This document shows, piece after piece, positions 23,453 through 32,258 of a DNA stretch of 64,000 nt. The notes below the pieces were generated by a model. It was not told where the DNA came from and ran no database searches. It saw only the letters and a program-made list of their open reading frames with translations. The stretch's first letter is position 1. The number at the start of each line of letters is the position of its first letter. The stretch is from Phytoseiulus persimilis. Taxonomy: Eukaryota > Arthropoda > Arachnida > Mesostigmata > Phytoseiidae. The translations under genes were made by a program, and so were the position numbers. The stretch spans positions 16,368,001-16,432,000 of the forward strand of contig CM075103.1 of the NCBI GenBank assembly GCA_037576195.1, given 5' to 3'.

Positions 23453-24037
23453 CTTTAGCGCTTCGATTCTTTCGCTCGATTCGCGCGCACTTATTTAGGC
23501 TTAGCTCGCTTGGCACTTGTATGTGTCCAATCGAGCTGTTCTTACGGTGATTTTGTGTTCCGGTTGGCACAGTTTTTCCCTGGCACCAGAAACGTCTCTC
23601 ACCGTCACACACAGTAAGTCTTTCACTGCACTCGCGGGAATTCATTCGTTTTTTTTCACGAGCCCGCTCGTTCGGCTCTCGTCCACAACCGAAGCAGACG
23701 ACTTCTTTTTACCTACAGAAACGAGAAGGGGAGCCGCGATTCTGAGGTATTCCACCACCGGGGGCAGCGGAGCCGACACGATGATATTGGAGATTGAATA
23801 GAAAACGAGTTTCATGGAGGTCAATAGATGATGCGATGACACAAGTTATCTGAGCATTCGATTCGTTTCGCATGCGAACGAAAACACACCTAGTTCAAAT
23901 TCAGCCGGAAATCTGGTAGAGTTGACTATACATAGAGAGTTTACCCTCCTTGATCGACCGGCGATCGTCGCCCAGGACACTCGAGTACTGGCTGGGAGAT
24001 CTCTAAGCTGCGACGCTATTCACTGCTATGCTCAAAC

Positions 24038-24302
24038 GGTTCTTGTGCGTTTAGCCCCCTCTTCTAAAATCACAGCCGGCTAACCCGCCAGCCGACAGCC
24101 AACGATGGCTAACGCGGCGGCTGGAACGCCGCTTCCAAAGGCGCGATATTCTAACTGCCTGAGGAAACTGCCGTTTCTCAACTTCGTTGACTTCTCCAAA
24201 CCGCCTCCTTTCTCCCTGTACCGCCGGCTGACGGGCTGAGAACTCGCCATTTAGGCTGTTTTTCGCGCCGCTCCCGAAGAGGGGGCCAAACGCACAAGTA
24301 CC
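24038..24302. mobile_element. 265-bp MITE in the copia LTR region, 8-bp target duplication
   Basis: The termini are inverted repeats of about 26 bp: GGTTCTTGTGCGTTTAGCCC on the left, and GGTACTTGTGCGTTTGGCCC when the right end is reverse-complemented. It is flanked by the 8-bp repeat GCTCAAAC (24030–24037 and 24303–24310). Copy 2 has one uninterrupted GCTCAAAC at 58763–58770. An 8-bp duplication suits hAT- or P-type non-autonomous elements. It has no coding capacity. Confidence 0.9.
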
Positions 24303-25422
24303 GCTCAAACAACTCGGAGCAATTCCCGAGAGCTTCGAAAACCTTGTGCACGCCTGCGTCCAGAATGCGGTGATACTGGCTGGCTGATAGAGCTCGCCGA
24401 CAGATGGAAGATAAACTTTCAGCTCTGCTGTTGCCCGGGTATCGTCCTCGAACCAGGGTATGTTTTTGTTAAGTTACTGCAGGGACAACACCACCAGTTA
24501 TGCAAAGATACAACGAAGTGAAGTTCATTCCCAAGATGAACTTCCTCTTATAGCACTCTGGATCGTGACCATGCGCAAATCCCAACACCCTCCCTTGCGC
24601 ATGACCACTTAGCCTCCGTCATCATACTCCTAGCATGGTTCGGCATTCTCAGAATTCGTCTTTCCCCAAGCTCCTCGTCATTACTCGGGCGGTCAATCCG
24701 AGCTTATCTCGATGAATCTTGAACTTGTCGCCTGCCAAGCTCTTTGTCATTATGTCCGCAGACATGTCGGATGTGGGTACGAATTTCATGCTCACCAAAC
24801 CTCCTCTCCCCATGTTCCTCACGAGATGATGTCGTAGATAGATATGTTTCGTTCTCTGGTGGTGTATTCCGTTGACCGTCAGCCGGATTGCGCCCTGATT
24901 ATCGCATGAAAGCGTCACCGCCTGATTGTGACCCCCGGAAGCTCCGCAAAGTTCAGGAGCCATTTTGTTTCTTGGCATGCCGCCGAGACACTCATGTACT
25001 CTGCCTCACTCGTGGATAATGCAACAGTTGGTTGCTTTTTGCTCTTCCACGAACCGCACGCACCCGCGAGAATGAAAGCATACACAGTGGTCGACTTCCG
25101 ACTTTCCAGGCAACCTCCCCAGTCCGCGTCGCAAAAAGCTTCTATCGGCTCCTTGACGTTCCCATCGAATTTCAGTCGGAGGTCGATGGTAGCCTTCAGG
25201 ATCCTTTTCACTGCCTCCCAGTGTGCCAGCGATGGCTCTGAGCGAAATTGACTCACTACCCCGACCGCGTGGCAGATGTCCGGCCGCGTCGTTTGAGACA
25301 GGTGGATCGGGCATCCAACGGCCTCACGGGATGGTGTGTCGGCAGCCTCTCCGCTTTCCGTACGTTCCGTCAACCTTGCGCTTGTTTCAGCGGGCGTAGA
25401 CAGTGCTCTGCCGGCCCCATAT

Positions 25423-25524
25423 TGAAGCGCGATGCTAGCGCCACCGGCCGATCCTATATAAATGCAAGCTTCGTCGAGTGATAAAAATGAGCTTCTACCC
25501 AATGCTCCCATATTCGTGGTAACA
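25423..25524 (+). repeat. 5' LTR of the gypsy-type element
   Basis: This 102-bp LTR differs from its partner at only a few positions, including the base after the initial TG. It contains a TATA-like box TATATAAA at 25455–25462. A likely primer-binding site starting with TGG (TGGTGGTAGCGATGGG) follows three bases after the LTR end. Confidence 0.9.
25455..25462 (+). promoter_or_regulatory. TATA-like box in 5' LTR
   Basis: TATATAAA lies 33 bp into the LTR and is repeated at the same offset in the 3' LTR. It is the only promoter-like element that stands out in this short LTR. Confidence 0.5.
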
Positions 25525-25560
25525 ATTTGGTGGTAGCGATGGGATGGTGATAATCAGCTC

Positions 25561-26141
25561 GTGGGACATTTGGCCACACTGATTGAGAATCTGATACCCG
25601 TCAGCGATCTGCCGGAGTTCGATCCAAACCACCCGAGAAAATGGGTGAAGCGCTTGGAGATGGACGCCACTGTCAATGGTTGGCCGGAACAAAAGGTCCT
25701 TCGGATCGCTTATCGTACGATGGATGGCGACACCAAGGCATGGTTCGTCGCGGAACCAGCAGCTCGTACGACCTGGGACCAGTTCAAACTCACTGCAATT
25801 CACTGGACTTCACAAATTTCGTTGTTGCCTCCAACCCTGAGGAACTCGAATCGCTCATGGAAATTGCAGACAAATACAGAGAAGTTCATCGGCCGAGTTC
25901 AGTTTCGACCAGGTTTGTCCCCCAAAAGGAACCTCGCACTAACAGCAACACTCAACTACATGGAACAAGTTCGAGTACTACGCGTACCGGTCGAGTTTGC
26001 TTCAAATGTGGGGAGAGCGGACATTTCGAGGCGACCTGCACGAAACAAACTCGAAATCTGAAAGTACAGTGCATCGGTGCTAGTCCGAGGGATTTGAACC
26101 CTTTGAGATGCGAGTCACCATCCTCGGACAACGCACGGTAG
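25561..26141 (+). pseudogene. gag of the gypsy-type element, shortened and frameshifted
   Basis: The first part is read in one frame (MGHLATLIENLIPVSDLPEF; then TKAWFVAEPAARTTWDQF) and is capsid-like. Around 25790–25810 the sensible frame switches to another (NPEELESLMEIADKYREV), and that frame carries a zinc knuckle CFKCGESGHFEATC (C-X2-C-X4-H-X4-C) near 26000. The total is well below the usual length of gypsy gag, so a deletion that also changed the frame is likely. The second frame overlaps the pol frame by 34 bp with a –1 relation, the usual arrangement for gypsy gag-pol. No obvious slippery heptamer was seen in the overlap. Confidence 0.75.
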
Positions 26142-27310
26142 CGACACTCGATTCCGGGGCCGACATCAACGCCATATCCCCTTCGCTCATCGACTCAGCT
26201 GGCCGAGACCTACCTATCATACCACCAGATCGTAATACCCGTGTTACAGATGCTCAGAAACAGACCATGGATGTAATCGGTGCCATCGAGCTGGAAGTCA
26301 ACGGTAATCTAGAACCGTTCTTCGTCATCAACAATCTATCCAAGGACGTAATCCTCGGAAAACCCTTTTTGTCTAAGTCTTTCGCGTTTGTGAATAAAGA
26401 CCACGCGGAACGATCCATGCAACCTGTCACACCGCCCAGTCGACCCTTCCAGAAGGTGGGGTTGGATTTCGCAGGACCGTTTAATGTGCCAGGTCAACGA
26501 GCGTGGTACGTTATCGTGGCTACCGATTACTGTACCCGTTATGTTCACCTGTTTCCGACGCGCCGTGTTTCGGCTAGTTTCGTCGTTCGATCACTCTCCG
26601 TCATAACGAGCGTCATGGGGCAAATCGACTCTATCGTGACAGACAACGCAACCTGCTTCCGAGGGACTGTCTTCCGGAGCCATGTGCAGAGATTGGGTAT
26701 TTCTCACGTACGGACAGCGATCGGACATCCTCAGTGCAACGGACTCACTGAAAGAATGATCCGTACCGTGACGGACAGGTTGGCGGCTCTGATCATGGAG
26801 GGCGGGTCGACTATACCCCACCTACTCCCAGGTATCGCCTTCTCCATGAATACCACCCATAGTGAGACCCTACGGAAGACTCCTTCCGAACTACTGTGCG
26901 GGTTTACGGCTGTTCTGCCTGGGGAACCTGAAAGGCCACCTGAAGAACGTCGAGAGGTCAGCGCCCTCCGGCGGGAAGCGCACCAGAGCCTGGAGCGGGC
27001 CCAGTGCGGTGCGAAGAGACGTTACGACGATTCGAGGAAAGCGCCTCCGGTCTGGCCCGCAGGGGTGAAGATGTTGGTCAAGGTAACCAGGTCCCGCCGC
27101 GGTTTGTCGAAGAAGCTCCATCCTCGTTATGTGGGACCGTGGACCATCGTGAGGAGGGTCGCTCCACAGAGTTATGAGCTCAAAGACCCCGCTGGACGAC
27201 TCCGCACCCTGAACGTGAAGGATCTCAGGCCGTACCAGACGCGGACGTCTGGTCGGGGTAGCGTGCCCGATGGAAGCGCGATGCTAGCGCCACCGGCCGA
27301 TCCTATATAA
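26108..27310 (+). CDS. Fused protease–integrase polyprotein, open, without RT/RNase H
   Basis: This is a single open frame of 400 codons. Residues about 14–40 hold a retropepsin-type active site (TLDSGADINAISPSLI) and residues 70–95 the rest of the protease (VILGKPFL). Then, with no RT, the frame enters integrase core: VGLDFAGPF, first catalytic Asp in ATDYCTRYVHLF, second in IVTDNATCF, and Glu in GLTERMIRT, with exactly 35 residues between the last two (DD35E). The N-terminal HHCC finger is absent. The C-terminal module (YVGPWTIVRRV...YELKD) is the GPY/F-type tail. The stop lies inside the 3' LTR. Either a deletion happened in frame, or the element was maintained in this form. Activity is unknown. 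Confidence 0.9.
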   Translation: MRVTILGQRTVATLDSGADINAISPSLIDSAGRDLPIIPPDRNTRVTDAQKQTMDVIGAIELEVNGNLEPFFVINNLSKDVILGKPFLSKSFAFVNKDHAERSMQPVTPPSRPFQKVGLDFAGPFNVPGQRAWYVIVATDYCTRYVHLFPTRRVSASFVVRSLSVITSVMGQIDSIVTDNATCFRGTVFRSHVQRLGISHVRTAIGHPQCNGLTERMIRTVTDRLAALIMEGGSTIPHLLPGIAFSMNTTHSETLRKTPSELLCGFTAVLPGEPERPPEERREVSALRREAHQSLERAQCGAKRRYDDSRKAPPVWPAGVKMLVKVTRSRRGLSKKLHPRYVGPWTIVRRVAPQSYELKDPAGRLRTLNVKDLRPYQTRTSGRGSVPDGSAMLAPPADPI

Positions 27311-27372
27311 ATGCAAGCTTCGTCGAGTAATAAAATGATCTTCTACCCAATGCTCCCATATTCGTGGTAACA
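27271..27372 (+). repeat. 3' LTR of the gypsy-type element
   Basis: This is the same length as the 5' LTR (102 bp) and ends CA directly before ATAT. It contains the TATA-like box at 27304–27311 and an AATAAA polyadenylation-type signal at 27329–27334. The end of the pol frame runs 40 bp into it. No strong polypurine tract was seen just upstream. Confidence 0.9.
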
Positions 27373-29381
27373 ATATCTTCGATGGGGAAAATCCCCCTCA
27401 GTTTCTCGATGATCTCCGTCTGCAAACCCAGGTCGTTGGTGAAGAGCAGGGAATCATCCACATATATGGTCAGCAGAAGGATGGTTCCCCCGCGTGTTAT
27501 GGAGTAGCAGCATTGGTCCGCCCCGAACTCGGTCAGGTCGAGGGACTTCAGTGCCTCGTTGAGGGTTTCGAACCATACTCTTCCGGCTTGCTTCAGACCA
27601 TACAGAGACTTTTGTAGCAGACATACTCGATCTCCAACCTGAAACATACTCGGCTGCTCCATGAATATCTCTTCCTCTAACTCACCGTGCAGGTCTCGAC
27701 GTCTATCTGGTGGATTCTCCATCCTTCTTGTGCGGCGTGCGCGAAAAGGATGCGAAGCTTTGTGATCTTCATCATCAGCGACTAGGTTTCATCGGAGTTC
27801 ACGCCTCAAGTTTGGGCGCACTCGCGTCCCACCAGTCTCGCCTTATATTTTGTTATATCTCCTTCGCTGTTCTGTCCCATTGGGAAGCCCATTTCGAGGT
27901 TATCACTCGCCTGTTTGGTGGCCGATCGATCAGAATCCATGTTCCATTCTTCTTGTGGGCCTTCATTTCGGTCTTCATGGCTGATCTCCACTGATCGGCG
28001 TCTCCCCGCGACATCGTTCCCTAGATCGTGAGTGGTGAATCGTAGTTTTTGGTTGAACTTTCACAGCATACACTCCCGAATTCATCTATCTACGCTAGCC
28101 TGGCCCGTTTTCGGTTTGGTCGAAACTTCGAAAACCCTGTGGGCTCGACTGCTTTGGCACAACTCTCATCACCTGTAAAGATACTCTCCTCGTCTGAAAC
28201 CGCCGCCGCCCTGGGCCATCCTTCACTCGGATCTCTGGGATTTCTCGCATCTCTGGGATTTCTCGCATCTCTGAGCCATGGCCCATCGTCCGGAGATGCC
28301 GTTACCCTTCTCAGAGAAGCCGTCTGCGGAACTTCAGATTCCGTCTTGGTTTCGTTGAAATCCACGTTGCAGGCTTTCTCCACTGTTGTCATATCGTCTA
28401 GCGGAACCAACCGATACGCTTTCGAGTTTGAGCAGTGGCCAACAAAGGTGTATTTCTTGGCCTCCTCATCCCACTTTTTGCATTTTTCCTGTGGTATCTG
28501 AGCATAGGCATTGAGAATAATAGGGTCCACCCTTTGGGACTTGTTGAAGAGAAAAAAAAAGTCTACGCTTCTTCCGAACACACTGAACTTAGGACTGCTG
28601 TCGGACTTAGATTCTTTAGCCAGCACGCCGTAATCACAGCTTCAGCCCAAAAACTCCGATGATGTCCTGCGTCTGTCAACATCGACCTGGCTTTTTCCAC
28701 AAAGGTTCGGAGTTCCCTCTCCGCGCGACCATTTTGCTCCAGGCAGTACTGGACAGTCGTCTCGTGGGTGATTCCCCCGCGCGAGGAATTTCGAAACCCT
28801 TCCATTGAGATATTCGGTGCCATTATCCGTTCTTATTTTCTCCAAATCGAGTCCTGAATCACGTTCAGCGTACCTGATGAACTCCACTAACCTCTCGAAT
28901 ACTTGAGATTTCATTTTCATGAGTGCCACATGAGGTAGTCTTCCTGGTAAAATCATCAACAAACACAATGAAGTAGCGATGGCCCCCGATGCTCACTCGC
29001 CTCTCTGGGCTAACTCGCGACAATGAAATCTGTCGACATTCTCATTCTCGGGGCTCTTGACGGATTGAAAATGCGAACAGCTCGGAAGAAGTTGGCTGCC
29101 GGCTGTCGGAATCGATGACTTTCGTCGCCGGCGCTGTATCTCGTTGGTTTCTCCGACGACTTCCGGAGAGCGGCATTCGTTTGTGCCAGGTTCTAATCGT
29201 GTTCACGTGATGACAATTCGAACCACTGGACAAGCAGCTCCAGATGTTCGATGATTGGATTTGCTCTCAAATCATTGCCTCCATACTTGGTCAGTGTAGC
29301 TATAAGATGAGATGCATATTTTTGACGTGGAGACGTCGTTCTATGTGGCTTTGGTGCACTCTGCTAGTACTTCGTCATATA

Positions 29382-30620
29382 CAGGGTGTGTCCTCTAAGC
29401 TGCAACATTTTCGTGGCCTTCTTGTTTTGAGCTGTATTTCGGCCAGATTATCCGATCTGAGAATTTCTTTTTTCGATCGGAAGCTCTTGAAGAGACGCAT
29501 CTTTTCGCAATTTAATTTTTGAGGACCAGATCAGTGTCACGTTTTCCAGAGCTTGTCGAAGTTTTCCTCAATTCAATCAATGGCCCCTACAAGAACCTAC
29601 CAGGGAATCGCCGATTCTCAACCAATTTCGGAAAATGAAAAACGGGAAAATTCCTCTCGATCCCAGCTACAAAGCGCTCGGAGAACGCAGATCGGTGGCA
29701 AACCGGAGAAATGGTATTCAATACGAGATACCCCTAAATTGGGCCCTCCAGACCCCCTGCCGACCTCTCCCGTAGAGAACCGCCCGTGACTTCTCAGGGA
29801 AGCCGATTTCGGAAATTTCACTGATGGCAAAAGTTTCTTATTCCGAGTCAAACTACTCGAAAACGAAGTAACCGGTTCTATCCGATAACTTTTTTTTCAC
29901 CTCTCAAGTCACTGGGCGCTCATCTCATGTCCCTAACTGAAAGCGTGCCGACATCGCGCCCCCCGCAGCAGGTTGGAGAAAGTCATCGCGGCAAACGGCT
30001 CCTGGTTCGAATGAGAAAACTTTGATTCCATGCGCCTCTTCCGAGCTGTTACTCGTCAAAGCCGTCCTGACCCCTGCCGAGTTGTCGGCGCTTCTTCCGT
30101 GAGGGACATGAGATGAGCGCCCGGTGACTTGGAAGGTGAAAAAATAAATAAATCAGATCGAACCGGTTGCTTCGTTTTCGGGTACCTTGGCTCGAAATAA
30201 GAAACTTTTGCCATCAGTGAAATTCCCGAAATCGGCTTTCCTGAGAAGTTACGGGCGGTTCTTCACGGGAGAGGTCGGCAGAGGGTCTGGAGGGCTCAAT
30301 TTAGGGGTATCTCGTATTGAATACCGTTTCTCCGGTTCGCCACCGATCTGCGCGTTCTCGAGAGCGTTTCGTAGCTGGGATCGAGAGGCATCTTTCCGTT
30401 TTTTATTTTCCTATTTTTTTGGATTGAATTGAGGAAAACTTCAACAAGCTCTGGAAAACGTGACACTGATCTGGTCCTCGAAAATAAAAATGCGAAGAGA
30501 TGCGTCTCTTCAAGAGCTTCCGATCAAAAAAAAAGTTTCCCCGATCGGATAAAATTTTGCCGAAATACAGCTCAAAACAAGAAGGCCACAAAAATGTTGC
30601 AGCTTAGAGGACACACCCTG
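29382..30620. mobile_element. Palindromic TA-flanked foldback element C, copy 1
   Basis: The left end CAGGGTGTGTCCTCTAAGC is matched by its reverse complement at the right end, and TA flanks both sides (29380–29381 and 30621–30622). The two arms remain complementary for most of their length: the left arm to about 29920 and the right from about 30100, around a loop of roughly 180 bp. The inner arm edges share GGCGCTCATCTCATGTCCCT. Both arms carry a 60–80-codon open frame of matching sequence (SQPISEN, PPDPLPTSP), with no known domain. TA flanks suggest a Tc1/mariner-type mobiliser. The right end coincides with the right limit of the segmental duplication. Confidence 0.9.
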
Positions 30621-30622
30621 TA

Positions 30623-31490
30623 GGAGATTCAGCGAACAGCGCGTTTTTGAGTGAGAACCGAGGCTTGATAATCCACAAAAGCAGAGTTCATTAGAGCCTG
30701 TACCTTCTTGGGGGTCACTCTGACTTTCTCAGAAAGGCTGCTGCAGGCTTTTCAATCTGGGAAGGTAATCTTGGTGGTTATCTGCGATACTTGGATGCTA
30801 GTCTAAGGAGGCAGACTGACTTACAGTCAGCCTGCCTCACGGCCTGTCCCACGCTAGACACAGAAGCCCCACTCCTCGCTCCTCTGGGATTTTCGATGCT
30901 CAGAGCAACACGATCGTTCCTGAGGAAACTCTAAAATATCGGGGCGCTCGTTTCCATTCTCGAGGAGCCGGGAGCAGTATCTGATGTCTTCTGAGGAGCT
31001 TCAGGATTGCGAAGCTCAAGTTTACACATACAACATCATGGTATGGTGATTTCCCCGAATTCTTCTCGCCCTTTCGCAGATTTTCACCACCCATTTCCGA
31101 GATTTTTCGTGCCTATTTCAGTGCTTTTCCCCGAGACTTTCAACGACTTTTCGCCTGCCTTCTTCCGACTTTTCAGGTGCCTGAAACCCCTATCTCTACT
31201 CATGATTTATGAGTACGTATGGGATGGGTATGAGACAAAGAACTCTTTGTGATCTTCTCTCGTTGTTGGGGTCGATGAAGTCACGGGACTGCTACCGTCT
31301 GTCCACCTTCGACGATGTCTATTGAGAATGAACCAGTCATAGGGTGCTTGATTTGAAAAGAAATGGAACAGATTGGTGACAGAGCCCGACTGACGCTGCG
31401 TGTTTTGCGCGGTTCCGGAATCACATGATAAGGAATCCTTGATTCGATGTCGCGATTGCACTCGAAGGTCTCATACAGCTCTGGTGTGAA
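30623..31490. other. Single-copy stretch with no recognisable gene
   Basis: This begins immediately after the duplication breakpoint. Only short unrecognised open frames are present. A repeated pattern of GATTTTTCG/GACTTTTC-like runs occurs around 31080–31180 without forming a clear array. Confidence 0.45.
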
Positions 31491-31492
31491 GT

Positions 31493-32222
31493 TTGCGCCG
31501 AACTCTCTCACTAGCGAGAGAAGCCGGTGGGCTGTCCGAAAATTACACTAAGAGCGTGTCTAGCAAGTTGGTTGGCGCGGCGGAGTGGTTGCACCGATAT
31601 CATGGTAGCAAATGTACGACCTTCGCGGAAGGAACTCAAAGAGCTCCAGGACATGTGCCGCAAGGAATCAGCGATGACGGGCATCATCGACGTCAAGATG
31701 CCCACCGAAAACGACATAGCGAACCCCACCCCCCGGAAGGCGAAACCCTTGGTCGTTCGGAAATACGAGTGAAAAAACTTCCATCTGATGCTCCATATAC
31801 AGATCGGATCGTCTACCCACTGGTGGGGACATCTTCACCCGTCGAAGACCTGATAGAGCAATACGACCTCCGAGAAACGGAGGCGTCAAGGGAATTCCTT
31901 CGCATGCACGAATACAAGCTGCCTTCAGTCGACCATGAGTTGTTCTACACCACTGGAATGGCAACCACCGAACGGAGAGGACCGAGTCAGAGGAACTGCC
32001 ACCTCGTGTCCAGACTCCACACTTGCCGACCAGGGTTACCACGCTCAACTTAGTATGAAGGAAGTAAGCCACGAGCCGGATGATGATTATCATCAATGTC
32101 AGAGATGTGGACCATTGTGCTCGAAAAACCATGCAATTAAATGTAGTCTAGTCAGGAGCATTGCCAGTCTACCGGGGCCCGGGGCTAGAGCGGTTAGGAA
32201 CGGGGTGAAGAACAATATGTAA
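31493..32222 (+). pseudogene. Unidentified broken coding fragment
   Basis: Three plus-strand frames hand over to each other. They are 31527–31772 (RPSRKELKELQDMCRKE), 31493–32053 in its second half (PLVGTSSPVEDLIEQYDLRE), and 31935–32222 (a Cys/His-rich CQRCGPLCSKNHAIKC followed by a stop). The overlaps imply at least two frameshifts or small introns. The late Cys/His cluster recalls the zinc knuckles of retroelement gag proteins, but the rest is not recognised. It ends just before the Tc1 element. Confidence 0.35.
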
Positions 32223-32258
32223 ATTATGTATCGTACGAAAGCATCTATGTATAACATA

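Larger units (their letters stand above)
17683..23701 (-). mobile_element. Near full-length APE/RT LINE inserted only in copy 1
   Basis: A 6-kb block is bounded by the direct repeat CTTCTTTT (17675–17682 and 23702–23709). Copy 2 has the undisturbed site with a single copy of that repeat at 58435–58442. The element lies on the minus strand: a 5' UTR of about 250 bp, ORF1 (start at 23452), ORF2 (start at 20982) with AP-endonuclease, reverse transcriptase and a C-terminal Cys/His motif, and a 3' UTR under 100 bp without a long poly(A). The domain order fits the I/R1/Jockey–CR1 broad group; the exact clade is not determined. It is inactive: ORF2 has three in-frame stops and ORF1 is interrupted. 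Confidence 0.93.
25423..27372 (+). mobile_element. Compact Ty3/gypsy-type LTR element lacking RT and RNase H
   Basis: The element begins TG, ends CA, and is flanked by ATAT (25419–25422 and 27373–27376); copy 2 has the single uninterrupted ATAT in its copia. Two 102-bp LTRs bound a 1.75-kb interior. Coding content in order is a shortened gag with a CCHC knuckle, an aspartic protease, and an integrase core with a C-terminal GPY-like module. RT, RNase H and the integrase HHCC finger are absent. It lies inside the copia pol of copy 1, on the opposite strand. It is absent from copy 2, so it inserted after duplication (or was precisely lost there, which is unlikely). Confidence 0.93.
24646..29290 (-). 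pseudogene. copia pol pseudogene, copy 1
   Basis: Pieces in several frames read, from 5' to 3' on minus: a gag-like stretch near 29240–29290; integrase core with SGLDLEKIRTDNGTEYLNG (about 28850) and ETTVQYCLEQNGRAER (about 28750); RT with KSLYGLKQAGRVWFETL and the catalytic YVDD box (about 27480); and RNase H with FCDADWGGCLESRKSTT (about 25090) and ALSTSEAEYMSVSAACQE. Compared with copy 2 there is a deletion of about 115 bp next to position 25400, and an 18-bp tandem expansion (ATCTCTGGGATTTCTCGC) at about 28227–28275. Frameshifts and the gypsy insertion make it non-functional. Confidence 0.88.
23960..29379 (-). mobile_element. Ty1/copia retrotransposon, broken, copy 1
   Basis: On the minus strand the order is a gag remnant, integrase, reverse transcriptase and RNase H, as in copia. 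A purine tract AAGGGAGGG (24588–24596 read on minus) is followed directly by TGTTGGGATTTG at 24587, the expected PPT and 3' LTR start. The outer end of that LTR was not fixed. The coding part is interrupted by the gypsy insertion at 25423–27372. The 5' end, including the 5' LTR, is missing where the palindromic element at 29382 begins. The LTR is itself interrupted by the MITE at 24038. Confidence 0.85.
1770..30620 (+). repeat. Segmental duplication, copy 1
   Basis: Starting at 1770, the sequence is collinear and in the same orientation with 43083 onward, and the match continues to the right end of the foldback element at 30620 (63421 in copy 2). Left of 1770/43083 and right of 30622/63423 the two flanks are unrelated. 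The unit carries an ionotropic-receptor-like gene, a minisatellite, a dead Tigger, an MFSD6-like gene, a broken copia and a palindromic element. Copy 1 is longer because of a LINE, a MITE and a gypsy insertion, and because copy 2 lacks several short segments near its left end. By eye most coding stretches match at well over 90 percent. Confidence 0.93.

Noticed and set aside
26085..26115. Possible tRNA-like end (string GGGATTTGAACCC)
   Set aside because: No acceptor stem or anticodon arm can be drawn around it, and it lies inside gag coding sequence of the gypsy element.
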